Shown piece after piece: positions 1-8,482 of a stretch of 64,000 nucleotides of DNA. The notes under the pieces are model-generated. The model was not told where the DNA came from. It saw nothing but the letters and a program-made list of their open reading frames with translations, and did not search any database. The first letter of the stretch is position 1. Every line of letters starts with the position of its first letter. The DNA comes from Austwickia sp. (GTDB lineage: Bacteria > Actinomycetota > Actinomycetes > Actinomycetales > Dermatophilaceae): assembly GCA_016699675.1 (NCBI GenBank), contig CP064985.1:2666001-2730000 (forward strand), given 5' to 3'. A program made the position numbers and the translations under genes.

Positions 1-30
1 TGAGCGTCTCGCGCGCCCTAGGGTGGGGCC

Positions 31-462
31 GTGAGCAGCGCGACGCAGGACTTCTACGACTTCGTGACCGCCAACCCGCTCGGGGTGGTGTCGACGTACG
101 ACGCGGGCCGCGGGCCCGAGGCCGCCCTGGTGGACTTCGCGGCGATGCGGGACGGGAGCCTGCTCTTCGGCTCCAAGTCCGACGCCCGGAAGATGGCCAA
201 CATCGCCGCCGATGCTCGCGTCGCCGTGGTGATCGGCTGCTGCGGGACCGTGACGTACCAGGTCGAGGGCACCGCCGAGGTGCTCGACGGCGACGAGCGC
301 GACCAGGTGGGTGCGGAGTTCGCGCGCCGGTTCCCGGGGACCAAGGCGCTCCTGCCGGGGTTCTCGCTGCTGCGGGTCCGCGCCGGCTGGGTGCGCCGGT
401 GGGACTCCAGCACGACCCCGCCGACCGTCACCATGGTGGTCCCGGCGCCCGGCGAGGGCTGA
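31..462 (+). CDS. Pyridoxamine 5'-phosphate oxidase-like (PPOX) family protein
   Basis: A 143-residue single-domain protein starting at GTG. The pattern fits the flavin/F420-binding split-barrel of the PPOX superfamily: an N-terminal helix followed by PLGVVST, a central stretch LLFGSKSDARKMANI typical of the cofactor-binding strand and loop, and a final tryptophan-containing strand. Members are small cytoplasmic oxidoreductases or FMN/F420/haem-binding proteins. The substrate cannot be read from sequence. It stands alone, 86 bp before the next gene on the same strand, and its length is normal for the family. The exact cofactor is unknown. Confidence 0.8.
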   Translation: MSSATQDFYDFVTANPLGVVSTYDAGRGPEAALVDFAAMRDGSLLFGSKSDARKMANIAADARVAVVIGCCGTVTYQVEGTAEVLDGDERDQVGAEFARRFPGTKALLPGFSLLRVRAGWVRRWDSSTTPPTVTMVVPAPGEG

Positions 463-548
463 TCAACGGCGCGCGACTCCCCGTGAGGCGCGCGACAGCG
501 GCGGGCAAAGGGACGGTACGTCGGGGCCCGCGGGGCTAGTTTGGCCCC

Positions 549-803
549 ATGGCCAGCCCAGCATTCGAGGCCGCGAAGGCCGAACTCGAAGCCTCCGACG
601 CCCAGCCCGACAACCTGCAGAAGCTCGCGCTGTACGGCCTGTTCAAGCAGGTCACCGCCGGGGACGTCACCGGCAAACGGCCGGGCCTGACGGACTTCGT
701 CGGACGGGCCAAGTACGACGCGTGGGCGGGCCGCACCGGGATGAGCACCGAGCAGGCCGAAGAGGCGTACATCGCCGAGGTCGGCAAGATCCTCGGCCGC
801 TGA
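549..803 (+). CDS. Acyl-CoA-binding protein (ACBP)
   Basis: An 84-residue protein, the usual size of ACBP. It carries the family signature in the middle (LYGLFKQVTAGD), followed by KRPGLTDFVGRAKYDAW, which holds the conserved tyrosine, lysine and aromatic residues that grip the CoA moiety. ACBPs are four-helix cytosolic carriers that bind medium- and long-chain acyl-CoA esters and buffer the pool. The ATG start follows 86 bp of spacer. The gene is isolated and ends before a strong hairpin shared with the converging nadE. Confidence in the family is high; the physiological role here is inferred from the family. Confidence 0.9.
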   Translation: MASPAFEAAKAELEASDAQPDNLQKLALYGLFKQVTAGDVTGKRPGLTDFVGRAKYDAWAGRTGMSTEQAEEAYIAEVGKILGR

Positions 804-840
804 GCAGCCGGACCCGACCCGCCTCGTTATCCCAGGCCGA

Positions 841-896
841 CCGTTCGTGACCTGCTCTTTGGGTGCCATGGCACCCTTTGCGCAGGTCACGAACGG
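841..896. terminator. Bidirectional hairpin between converging genes
   Basis: Perfect 15-bp inverted arms (841-855 and 882-896) with a second inner inverted pair gggtgcca/tggcaccc (861-876). It lies exactly between the ends of the ACBP gene and nadE, which converge. No long T-run is present, as is usual in actinobacterial intrinsic terminators. Confidence 0.75.
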
Positions 897-901
897 TCGC
901 C

Positions 902-2962
902 TCAGGACTGGGGCACGTTCGCTTCGATGTCGGCCAGCCACGACCGCGCGTTGGCGTCCGACGGCATCCGCCAGTCGCCCCGCGGCGACAGCGACCCGCC
1001 CGCCATGACCTTGGGCCCGTTGGGAATCGCGGAGCGCTTGAACTGGTTGGTCGCGAACCGCTTCACGAACACTGTGAGCCAGCGGCGAATTGTCGCCAGG
1101 TCGTAGGCGACGTGCTCGTCGGCGGGGTACCCAGGCGGCCACTCCCCGACCCCCGCGTCCCGCCAGGCGTGCCACGCGAGGAAGGCGATCTTGCGCGGCG
1201 GATAGCCACGCCGCAGCAGGTAATAGAGCGCGAAGTCGTGCAGCGCGTACGGCCCGATCGAGTCCTGCGTCGACTGCACCTTGCCGTCCGCTCCGGCCGG
1301 GATCAGTTCCGGGCTGATCTCCGTGTCGAGCACGGCCTGCAGAACGTCGTTGACCTCGCCGGAGAACTGCCCGGACGCGATGACCCAGCGGATGAGGTGC
1401 TGGATCAGCGTCTTCGGCACGCCGGTGTTCACCGCATAGTGGCTCATCTGGTCGCCGACGCCGTACGTGCACCAGCCCAGCGCCAGCTCCGACAGGTCGC
1501 CGGTGCCGACGACGATGCCGCCGTGCTGGTTGGCCAGCCGGAACAGATAGTCGTACCGGAGCCCCGCCTGGACGTTCTCGAAGGTCACGTCGTACACCTC
1601 GCGGCCCCGCTCTGCCGGGGCGCACACGGCGTACGGGTGTCGCATGTCGGCGAGCATCTGCTCGGCCGCTGGCCGGATGTCGAGTTCCTCGAACGTCACC
1701 CCCAGCCCGCGGGACAGCAGCTCGGCGTTCGAGCGGGTTCTGGCCGAGGTCGCGAAGCCGGGCATCGTGTACGCGAGGATGTCCGAGCGCGGCCGCCCCA
1801 GCAGGTCCATGGCCCGCGCGCACACGATGAGCGCGTGCGTCGAATCGAGTCCGCCGCTCACGCCGATGACGGCCTTGGGGGACCCGATCGCCCGCAGCCG
1901 CTGCACCAGGCCGCTGACCTGGATGTTGTAGGCCTCGTAGCAGTCCAGCGCCAGCCGGTCCGCGTCGTCGGGGACGAAGGGGAACCGGTCCACCGCCCGC
2001 CGCAGCCCGACGTCGCCGCGCGGCGGCCGCAGCCCGAACTCGATCGTGCGGAACGCGTCGGCGCGCGCGGCGTGGGTGCGCCGGTTGTCGTCGAAGGTGC
2101 CCTGGCGGCGGCGTTCAGCGAGCAGCCGGTCCAGGTCGACGTCGACGACGGTGGCGCGGGGCCCCTGCGGGAATCGCTCGGACTCGCCCAGCAGGTCGGC
2201 GTTCTCGTAGACGAAGGTCTGCCCGTCCCAGCTCAGGTCGGTGGTGGACTCGCCATCGCCGGCGGCGGCGAACACGTACGCCGCGAGGCAGCGCGAACTG
2301 CTCGCTCGAGCAAGCAGCTTGCGGTCCTCGGCCTTGGTGACGGTGATCGGCGACCCCGAAAGGTTGGCGAGCACGGTCGCCCTGGCGAGCGCCGCCTCGC
2401 TGCTCGGCGGGATCGGCACCCACATGTCCTCGCACACCTCGACGTGCAGGACGAACCCCGGCACGTCGCTGGCCGCGAAGAGCAGGTCGGGTCCGAACGG
2501 CACCTCCCGACCGGCGAGGGTCAGCATGGCCCGTACGTCGTCGCCCGGCGCGAAGTGCCGTCGCTCGTAGAACTCCCGGTACGTCGGCAGGTACGACTTC
2601 GGCGCCACCCCGAGGATCTCGCCTCGGTGCAGCACGACCGCGCAGTTGTAGACGCGGTTGCGCCAGGCGAGGGGGGCGCCCACGACGATCACCGGCGCAA
2701 GCTCGGTGGTGGCCTCGGCGAGGCTGGCCAGCGCGGCTGTGACGCCCTCCAGGAGGCTTGAGCCGAGCAGGAGGTCGTCGAGGGCGTACCCAGTGACGCT
2801 CAGCTCGGGGTAGACGATCAGTCCCACGCCCTGGTCGGCCAGCTCGCGCGCCGACTGCAGGATCGTCGCGGCGTTGGCCTGCGGGTCCGCGATCGCGGTC
2901 GGCACGGTGGCGGCGGCGACGCGCAGGAATCCCTGGTCGTAGGCAGAGAAGAAGTCCACCAC
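902..2962 (-). CDS. nadE: Glutamine-dependent NAD(+) synthetase
   Basis: A 686-residue two-domain enzyme that makes NAD from nicotinic acid adenine dinucleotide, ATP and glutamine. The N-terminal carbon-nitrogen hydrolase (glutaminase) domain shows the Glu/Lys/Cys triad as YPELS (E53), PKSY (K122) and VCEDM (C177), almost the same numbering as the mycobacterial enzyme. The C-terminal synthetase domain has the pyrophosphate-binding loop SGGLDS at 369-374. The length is normal for the long actinobacterial form. The gene is single and is transcribed away from the crotonase gene upstream. The cytoplasmic location is taken from the family. Confidence 0.97.
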   Translation of the reverse strand: MVDFFSAYDQGFLRVAAATVPTAIADPQANAATILQSARELADQGVGLIVYPELSVTGYALDDLLLGSSLLEGVTAALASLAEATTELAPVIVVGAPLAWRNRVYNCAVVLHRGEILGVAPKSYLPTYREFYERRHFAPGDDVRAMLTLAGREVPFGPDLLFAASDVPGFVLHVEVCEDMWVPIPPSSEAALARATVLANLSGSPITVTKAEDRKLLARASSSRCLAAYVFAAAGDGESTTDLSWDGQTFVYENADLLGESERFPQGPRATVVDVDLDRLLAERRRQGTFDDNRRTHAARADAFRTIEFGLRPPRGDVGLRRAVDRFPFVPDDADRLALDCYEAYNIQVSGLVQRLRAIGSPKAVIGVSGGLDSTHALIVCARAMDLLGRPRSDILAYTMPGFATSARTRSNAELLSRGLGVTFEELDIRPAAEQMLADMRHPYAVCAPAERGREVYDVTFENVQAGLRYDYLFRLANQHGGIVVGTGDLSELALGWCTYGVGDQMSHYAVNTGVPKTLIQHLIRWVIASGQFSGEVNDVLQAVLDTEISPELIPAGADGKVQSTQDSIGPYALHDFALYYLLRRGYPPRKIAFLAWHAWRDAGVGEWPPGYPADEHVAYDLATIRRWLTVFVKRFATNQFKRSAIPNGPKVMAGGSLSPRGDWRMPSDANARSWLADIEANVPQS

Positions 2963-3097
2963 GGCAGTCTAGGCAGCGCCCTGCTCGGATCCGGCCGGGC
3001 TGCTGGGATCCGGCCGCCAGCTGGGTCGCGTCGAGGTCCACGCCCGGGCGGTTCCCTCCCGGACGGTCCCGCCCGGACGGTCCCGCCCGGCCCAACG

Positions 3098-4222
3098 TCA
3101 GGTCGTCGCGACGGCGCCGGCCAGGGCGGACTGTGGGACGGCCTCATCGACAATCTCGTCGACAAGCCCCCAGCGCAGTGCGGTGGCGGCGTCGATCTCC
3201 GCGCCGGAGAGCGCCAGATAGGCGGTGCGCCATCGGCCGATCCGCCGGGTCAGGCTCCACGTGCCGCCGGCCCCGAAGCACAGGCCGAAGCGCACGTGCG
3301 GCACCGAGAAGCGGGCATCCGGCGTCGCCGTCACCGACTGGGCGAAGGCGGCCAGTTCGAGTCCGGCGCTGCTGCATCGGCCCTGCACCGCGGCGGTCAG
3401 CCGGCGGTGGACGAGCCAGCCTGCCACCCCGACGTGCCGGCTGAGGCGGGTGAGATAGGCATGCGGGTCGCTGCGCCGGGCCGGGTCGTCGTCCGGGATG
3501 GCCTGCGCGCAGAAGTCCGGGCCGGAGGCGCGCAGGGCGATCTCCTCGACGTCGTCGCTGCGCGCCGCCAGGAGGGCCTCGGCGACGACGCGCCGCAGCC
3601 GGTGGTCCATGCCGCTGGCCTCGGTGGCCCAGTCCAGCGTGACGACCCGGCGCCCCCCGTCGTCCGCGGTGCGCACCTCGGCTGGGGGACCGGTCAGCAC
3701 CTCGCCGAACACGCGCCGCCACGCCGTGTACTCGGGTCCCGCCAACAGGTTCGTGTAGCCGTTGGACTCCAGGATGATCGTCTCGCGGGCCGTGGCCCGT
3801 TCGGCGATGCGCAGCGCCGTGTCCAGGACGTGGACGGTATCGGGGGTGCGGCGCCCCTGCGCGAGGATCTCCGCCGCCGTCTCGATGGGGTCCGCGACGC
3901 GGACCACCGCGGACGTGGCGGTGACCCGGCCCTGCGGGGTGCCGTCGGCGACGGGACCGACGCGGGGGCTGACCGTGGTCGTGAGGCGCTCGAGGATCTG
4001 CTGGCCGGGGCCGATGAGCGGGACGGGAAGGGGGGTACGCCGCACGCCGACGTACACCCGCAGATCGTCAGGCAGCCGGTGCGCGACGAGGTTGGCGTCT
4101 GGCGGCGAGAGCGCCTCCAGGCCTTCGAGGTCGACGAGCACGATGGGCTGGCCGGGCTGCTCCGGAGGGCTGTCGCGGCGCTTGAGGACGGTGACGAGGT
4201 CGCGTAGGGCAATGGGATCCAT
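3098..4222 (-). CDS. Crotonase (enoyl-CoA hydratase/isomerase) superfamily protein
   Basis: A 374-residue protein if started at the ATG at 4222, which has AAGGGA 7 nt upstream; an in-frame GTG lies further up. The C-terminal ~200 residues carry the crotonase fold: an oxyanion-hole strand ending ASGPDFCAQ, then QGRCSSAGLELAAF, then RFGLCFGAGGTWSLTRRIG and GAEIDAATALRWGLVDEIV. The N-terminal ~170 residues are an extra, less conserved domain, so the protein is longer than ordinary enoyl-CoA hydratases (~260 aa). The catalytic glutamates of true hydratases are not obvious, so the reaction on the acyl-CoA thioester is undecided. The gene stands alone. Confidence 0.8.
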   Translation of the reverse strand: MDPIALRDLVTVLKRRDSPPEQPGQPIVLVDLEGLEALSPPDANLVAHRLPDDLRVYVGVRRTPLPVPLIGPGQQILERLTTTVSPRVGPVADGTPQGRVTATSAVVRVADPIETAAEILAQGRRTPDTVHVLDTALRIAERATARETIILESNGYTNLLAGPEYTAWRRVFGEVLTGPPAEVRTADDGGRRVVTLDWATEASGMDHRLRRVVAEALLAARSDDVEEIALRASGPDFCAQAIPDDDPARRSDPHAYLTRLSRHVGVAGWLVHRRLTAAVQGRCSSAGLELAAFAQSVTATPDARFSVPHVRFGLCFGAGGTWSLTRRIGRWRTAYLALSGAEIDAATALRWGLVDEIVDEAVPQSALAGAVATT

Positions 4223-4386
4223 GGCGTCCCTTCGCCTGGTGGGTGAACTCTCTTTGTAGCGCACGCGATTGATGACGTCGACCTTCGCACGGTAAAGGGC
4301 GGGTACGTCGCAGCCCACGACGTACCCGCCCGGGCGCGCGCTGAGCGCGTCGGCCCTGCGAGGGATGACCGGCGTCGGCGCCGCGA

Positions 4387-4406
4387 GGGGGCGCTTTGGC
4401 GCCCCC
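4387..4406. terminator. GC-rich hairpin GGGGGCGC-tttg-GCGCCCCC
   Basis: A perfect 8-bp stem with a 4-nt loop, upstream of the crotonase gene and beyond the left end of the IS630 element. Before the insertion it would have followed the hypothetical gene now ending at 5641 by roughly 100 bp, so it was probably that gene's terminator. Confidence 0.5.
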
Positions 4407-4459
4407 GCTGCCGTGCGGCCGTCGACTCGCGGAAGTGTCCTCGCACTCGGCGACTTTCG

Positions 4460-4480
4460 TCAGGGGGAAGGTCCCCCTGA
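4460..4480. terminator. Hairpin TCAGGGGG-aaggt-CCCCCTGA
   Basis: A perfect 8-bp inverted repeat with a 5-nt loop, 30 bp left of the IS630 target site. In the uninterrupted chromosome it would sit about 30 bp after the stop of the minus-strand gene at 5641-6687, so it is a good candidate for that gene's terminator, now separated from it by the element. Confidence 0.55.
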
Positions 4481-4510
4481 CCGAACGAGGGGATGCGCTT
4501 CCGGACGCTA

Positions 4511-5641
4511 GTGTCGTGAGTCATTAATTCGCCTGCTGTTGGGTAGGATTCGTGTATGTCGGGTCCTGCCGCGAAGCCGTTGGTGTTGACCGATCATGAG
4601 CGGGCGGTGTTGACGGGGTGGATCAAGCGGCCGACGTCGGCGGCCAGGCTGGTGCAGCGGGCCTCGATCGTGTTGGCGTACGCCGATGACCCGCACGTGG
4701 CCGGGGTGGCGCGCCGGCTCGGGGTGAGCGCTGCGACGGTCACGAAGTGGCGCGACCGGTTCGCGGCCGGTCGTCTCGACGGGCTGGAGGACGCGCCGCG
4801 ACCGGGGCAGCCGCGCAAGCTCACGGATGAGCAGATCAACGCCCTGATCACCCGGACGTTGCAGGACACGCCGCCGAACGGGGATACGCACTGGTCGACC
4901 CGGTCGATGGCCGCCGACCAGGGGCTGAACCAGACCCAGGTGTCGCGGATCTGGCGGGCGTTCGGGCTCAAACCGCACGCAGTGGACTCCTGGAAACTGT
5001 CCAAAGACCCCGACTTCGTGGACAAGGTCCGCGATATCGTCGGGTTGTACATGTCACCACCGGAGAACGCGCTGGTCCTCGCGGTCGATGAGAAGTCCCA
5101 GGTCCAGGCGCTGGACCGGACCGCGCCGATCCTGCCGATGATGCCCGGTACACCCGCGCGGGCCACCCACGACTACGTCCGCCACGGCACGACGACCGTG
5201 TTCGCGGCGATGGACATCGTCTCCGGGGCAGTGATCGGGCGGAACTACCGGCGCCACCGCAGCAGCGAGTTTCTGGCCTTCCTCAAGGAAGTCGACAGGG
5301 TCACCCCCGCCGGGCTGGAGCTGCACCTCGTGCTGGACAACTACGCCACCCACAAGACTCCGGCCGTGAAGGCCTGGCTGCTCAAACACCCCCGCGTGGT
5401 GCTGCACTTCACCCCGACCTCGGCGTCCTGGCTCAACCTCGTCGAACGCTGGTTCGCCGAGTTGACCCGCCGCAAGCTACAACGCGCGACCCACCGCTCG
5501 GTCATCGAGCTCGAACGCGACATCGTCACCTGGACCCAGGAGTGGAACAAGAACCCCAAGCCCTTCGTCTGGACCAAGAGCGCCGACCAGATCCTCGAAA
5601 CCCTCGCCGGCTACTGCAAACGAATTAACGACTCACGACAC
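4511..5641 (+). mobile_element. IS630-family insertion sequence, complete
   Basis: A 1131-bp element bounded by terminal inverted repeats that match at 21 of 22 positions (gtgtcgtgagtcattaattcg at the left; the right end has gtt for att). It is flanked by the TA dinucleotide duplication expected of IS630/mariner elements (4509-4510 and 5642-5643). It encodes one intact transposase. The insertion lies in the TAG stop codon of the minus-strand hypothetical gene that follows, and the codon is regenerated. Confidence 0.93.
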
Positions 5642-5644
5642 TAG
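4556..5644 (+). CDS. IS630-family transposase
   Basis: A 362-residue transposase. The N-terminal half has two helix-turn-helix segments (VARRLGVSAATVTKWRDRF, then a second near QGLNQTQVSRIWRAF). The C-terminal half has the DDE catalytic domain: LAVDEKSQ (first D), HLVLDNYATHK (second D) and SWLNLVERWF with the final acidic E. The reading frame runs to the very tip of the right inverted repeat. Its stop codon TAG is made from the duplicated TA plus one flanking host base, so termination depends on the insertion site. The gene looks intact and active. Confidence 0.95.
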   Translation: MSGPAAKPLVLTDHERAVLTGWIKRPTSAARLVQRASIVLAYADDPHVAGVARRLGVSAATVTKWRDRFAAGRLDGLEDAPRPGQPRKLTDEQINALITRTLQDTPPNGDTHWSTRSMAADQGLNQTQVSRIWRAFGLKPHAVDSWKLSKDPDFVDKVRDIVGLYMSPPENALVLAVDEKSQVQALDRTAPILPMMPGTPARATHDYVRHGTTTVFAAMDIVSGAVIGRNYRRHRSSEFLAFLKEVDRVTPAGLELHLVLDNYATHKTPAVKAWLLKHPRVVLHFTPTSASWLNLVERWFAELTRRKLQRATHRSVIELERDIVTWTQEWNKNPKPFVWTKSADQILETLAGYCKRINDSRH

Positions 5645-6687
5645 GGGCTCGGGTGCCCGTTGCCCGCGGGCGTGGGCGAGCTGGTCACGGGAGCGAGCTC
5701 GGCGAGCTGGCGGTAGTCCAGGGTGCGGCCGTCCAGGGTGGTCGCCGCGCCCGCGACGTACGTCAGGATGGCGAGCGCGGACAGCGGGGCCTGCGCGACG
5801 CCGGGGATCGCCGAGGTGCGGGTGTCGGCATCGATGCGCCGCTCCTGGCCCTCGCGGATGACGAGGGCCTGGAAGACCCAGCAGGCGTCGTTGATGTCGA
5901 CGCCGTGGCGCAGACGGAGCCCGTAGCGGGCGAGGATGCCCTCGTACACCGGCGCCCACGTCTCCGACACCGACTCCCGGTAGACCCGCAGGGCCTGGCG
6001 GACGGGCGGGTAGTCGGGCCACAGCGTCATGATCGTGTCGCCGAGGCGGTAGAGGTGTGGATCCTGGGAGGACTCCACCTCGGCGCTCGCGAACTCGGCG
6101 ATGAGGACGCCGAGCGGGCCGTCCATCCAGACCGGGACCTGCTGCAACAAGTTCATGGCGTTGATCGAATACCGCTGAGGGCGAAGGGCGTAGGCGATCA
6201 GGTCGGCGTACCAGGCGCTCGCCAACGGCCACCGGCGGCGCATGTGGTTGCGGCTGATGTCGAGCACCCGGGTGGCGAACGAGTCGTGCCCGAGGAGCGT
6301 GGCGAGCACCGCGGGGACCTCGCCCTGGGCGCCGGTGACGTCCGCCGCGAGGGCCGCGGCGAGGTGGGCGGCGCCCTCGCAAAGGATGTACTGGGTGATC
6401 GGGGACTGCGGGCCGTTGGGGCCCTCCTGATAGGCGATGCCGTGCAGGATGTCGCGCAGATCCTCCAGGACGATGGTGCCGCGGTCCTGGACCTGCTGGT
6501 CGTGGGGGTTCATGAGGCGTACGGGTGCCGCACTGCCGAGGCCGTCCGGGGTCGGGGCGGACGCTGGGCGATCTGTGCGATCTGTTGGATCTGTCGGGTC
6601 CATGCGCGCGAGTTTCCCGCTCCGGGCTTCAATGGCGAGGAGGTGCTGGGTCAACTTCGGGTCACGATCCAGCGGGGGCTGGGCCAT
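5641..6687 (-). CDS. Hypothetical alpha-helical protein, IS630 inserted at its stop codon
   Basis: A 348-residue protein of unknown family. The ATG at 6687 has GGAG just upstream; a TTG lies one codon earlier, and in-frame ATGs at residues 29 and 59 are alternatives because the first ~60 residues are low-complexity (DPTDPTDRTDRP). The rest is mostly helical, without signal peptide or membrane segment, and has a conserved-looking core near HGIAYQEGPNGPQSPITQYI and MRRRWPLASAWYADLIAYAL. The IS630 element abuts its stop codon but the coding sequence is complete, since TAG is restored by the TA duplication. No function can be assigned. Confidence 0.65.
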   Translation of the reverse strand: MAQPPLDRDPKLTQHLLAIEARSGKLARMDPTDPTDRTDRPASAPTPDGLGSAAPVRLMNPHDQQVQDRGTIVLEDLRDILHGIAYQEGPNGPQSPITQYILCEGAAHLAAALAADVTGAQGEVPAVLATLLGHDSFATRVLDISRNHMRRRWPLASAWYADLIAYALRPQRYSINAMNLLQQVPVWMDGPLGVLIAEFASAEVESSQDPHLYRLGDTIMTLWPDYPPVRQALRVYRESVSETWAPVYEGILARYGLRLRHGVDINDACWVFQALVIREGQERRIDADTRTSAIPGVAQAPLSALAILTYVAGAATTLDGRTLDYRQLAELAPVTSSPTPAGNGHPSP

Positions 6688-6788
6688 CAATCTCCGTCGG
6701 TGATAAAGATTCTCAGTTACGTGGCTGGTGGCTGCTCGGGCTTAGGCGTCGATCCAGGGCCGGCCGGCGGATGCGGCAGGCTGGGGGG

Positions 6789-7433
6789 ATGGTGGTGGAC
6801 GGGCGACAGCCGCGCGTGACGGTCGCGGCGGCGCAGGCGCGGCTCGCGGAGCTGCTGCGGGGGGCGGACGGGCGGGTCATCCTCGGCCTGACCGGCGCGC
6901 CGGGGGCGGGGAAGTCGACGCTGGCGGCGCGTCTGGTGGCGAGTCATTCGGGCGCCGTGTTGGTCGGCATGGACGCGTTTCATCTGGCCCACGAGACGCT
7001 CGTCGGGCTGGGGACGGTCGCTCGGAAGGGCGCGCCGGACACGTTCGATGCGGATGGTTACGTCGCGCTGCTGCGTCGGGTCCGCGCCGGCGAGCCCCGG
7101 ACCATCTGGGTGCCGGAGTTCCGCAGGGAGATCGAGGATTCGATCGCGGGGGTGCGCGGGCTGGCCCCCGACGTACGACTCGTCGTCACCGAGGGCAACT
7201 ACCTGCTGCTGGACGACGAGCGGTGGTCGCCGGTGCGGGAGTTGTGCGACGAGATCTGGTACGTCGAGGTTGCCGAGGCGACCCGACTCGATCGGCTGGT
7301 GGCCCGGCACGTGCGCTTCGGGCGGTCCCGGGAGGAGGCGTACGAGCGCAGCGTGTCCGGCACCGACGCAGCGAATGCTCGCCTGATCGAGGCGACCCGG
7401 GGCTGTGCCGTCGTCGTCGTGGTGGCGGATTGA
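6789..7433 (+). CDS. P-loop nucleoside/carbohydrate kinase-like protein
   Basis: A 214-residue protein from the ATG at 6789, preceded by a run of six G that can act as ribosome-binding site. The Walker A motif GAPGAGKST lies near residue 37. It is followed by the acidic substrate loop VGMDAFHL and, later, VVTEGNYLLLDDERW and a lid-like stretch RHVRFGRSREEAYERSV. This order matches the uridine kinase / pantothenate kinase-like group that phosphorylates nucleosides, pantothenate or sugars. The substrate cannot be told from sequence. It is transcribed divergently from the hypothetical gene upstream, with about 100 bp between starts. Confidence 0.8.
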   Translation: MVVDGRQPRVTVAAAQARLAELLRGADGRVILGLTGAPGAGKSTLAARLVASHSGAVLVGMDAFHLAHETLVGLGTVARKGAPDTFDADGYVALLRRVRAGEPRTIWVPEFRREIEDSIAGVRGLAPDVRLVVTEGNYLLLDDERWSPVRELCDEIWYVEVAEATRLDRLVARHVRFGRSREEAYERSVSGTDAANARLIEATRGCAVVVVVAD

Positions 7434-7627
7434 GCGGAGGCGCGGGGCGGCGCGGGGGCGCGGGGCCGCGCGGGGCGGCGCGAAACCGAGTTCCGAGCGC
7501 GCCGACCCGCCGATCCGCCGCCCACGCCGAGCCACCCGCCGCCGCCCCGCCGGCCCGGTTGGCCTCGCCCGGCCGCGCCGGCGGGTGGCCGGATGGCCTC
7601 CCGCCGCAGCGGACCGCGGCGTGGGCG
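7434..7627. other. Intergenic region, extremely GC-rich
   Basis: A spacer of 194 bp between two converging genes. It opens with repeated GCGGGG/CGGCGCG runs (about 7440-7485) able to fold into stable hairpins, which may end transcription from both sides. No coding sequence is convincing. Confidence 0.4.
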
Positions 7628-8191
7628 TCAGTGGATGATCGGGCACGCGGCCGTCGCGAACGGAGTGCCGTAGACGTAGCCGTCGGCGGGGTCGTACGCC
7701 ACGGGCTGATAGGTCTGGCCACAAGTGAGCGGGTGGTTCGCCCACCACATGGCGGGGAAGATGCCGCCGGCGGGGACCCACCGCTGGGAACCCTTCGTGG
7801 AGAGGCGACCGCCCACGCGACAGAAGTAGCCGCTGCAGGAGAAGCTGCTGGTGCTCAGGCCGGACTGGTACTCGTGGGTGGACCAACCGCCGCGCGTGGT
7901 GTTGACGATCCACAGCTGCACGTCGGTACGCCCCTGGCTGAGACCGGACCCGCTGGCGACCCAGCCGTCGTACGGCGTCACGGTCGATTGCGCCATCGTG
8001 AGGCTGCGCAGTCCGAGCGCTGCTGGGAGTGCTGGGGAGAGGGTGGCTGTGTCGACGCTCGCCGTGCTGGTGACGGGCGACGGGAGCGGCGACGGGGCGG
8101 CGTGCGCTGCGGATGTGGCGCCGAGCTGAACGGCGAGCGCAGCCAAGGGGGCGGTAGCCAGGGTCAGCGCTCGGATGGATGACGAGGTCAT
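7628..8191 (-). CDS. Secreted protein of unknown function
   Basis: A 187-residue exported protein starting at the ATG at 8191 behind AAGGAAA. The N-terminus is a classical Sec signal peptide: a polar start, a hydrophobic core LTLATAPLAALAVQLGA and a cleavage-like site SAAHA|AP. The mature part is about 150 residues and has four cysteines (SCSGYFC, LTCG, AACP), enough for two disulfide bonds, and many tryptophan/tyrosine-rich strands, which suggests a small beta-rich extracellular domain. I do not recognise the family. The gene is isolated, with the interrupted repeat region and IS1380 element lying upstream. Confidence 0.75.
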   Translation of the reverse strand: MTSSSIRALTLATAPLAALAVQLGATSAAHAAPSPLPSPVTSTASVDTATLSPALPAALGLRSLTMAQSTVTPYDGWVASGSGLSQGRTDVQLWIVNTTRGGWSTHEYQSGLSTSSFSCSGYFCRVGGRLSTKGSQRWVPAGGIFPAMWWANHPLTCGQTYQPVAYDPADGYVYGTPFATAACPIIH

Positions 8192-8390
8192 GACAGTTTC
8201 CTTCGTTCGCGGCGGACACCGAGATCCGGTGTCTTGGAAGGAAAGAGGCGGCCGTGGTGGCATTGATACGTGGGCTGCGGCGCGGCGCCGCGGCTTGACC
8301 TGCTCGGAACCCGGCCTGGAGGCGGTCCGGCAGCGGGGCCGCGGCCGCGGCGGATCGTCATCGTCGAGGGGCGGCGGGACGGGACCACTC

Positions 8391-8470
8391 AGCCGTGCAT
8401 CGGCTATCGGCGTGGGTGTGGCGGCGCACCCCTGTGGAACCGCGCCGGCCAGCGCCGTCACGTCGGGCGG
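8391..8470. repeat. ~80-bp direct repeat, copy 1
   Basis: This copy and the one at 10152-10231 share the blocks ccgtgcatcggctatcggcg, tgggtgtgg, tggaaccgcgccggccagcg and ccgtcacgtcggg in the same order and spacing. They flank the IS1380 element. With the element removed, the two copies would lie in tandem about 106 bp apart. Confidence 0.75.
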
Positions 8471-8482
8471 CCCGTCCCCTAG

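Noticed and set aside
54..1823. Long open frame on the minus strand opposite the PPOX, ACBP and nadE genes (589 codons)
   Set aside because: It overlaps three well-supported genes, is Arg/Pro/Gly-rich with no family resemblance, and is a typical shadow frame in GC-rich DNA.
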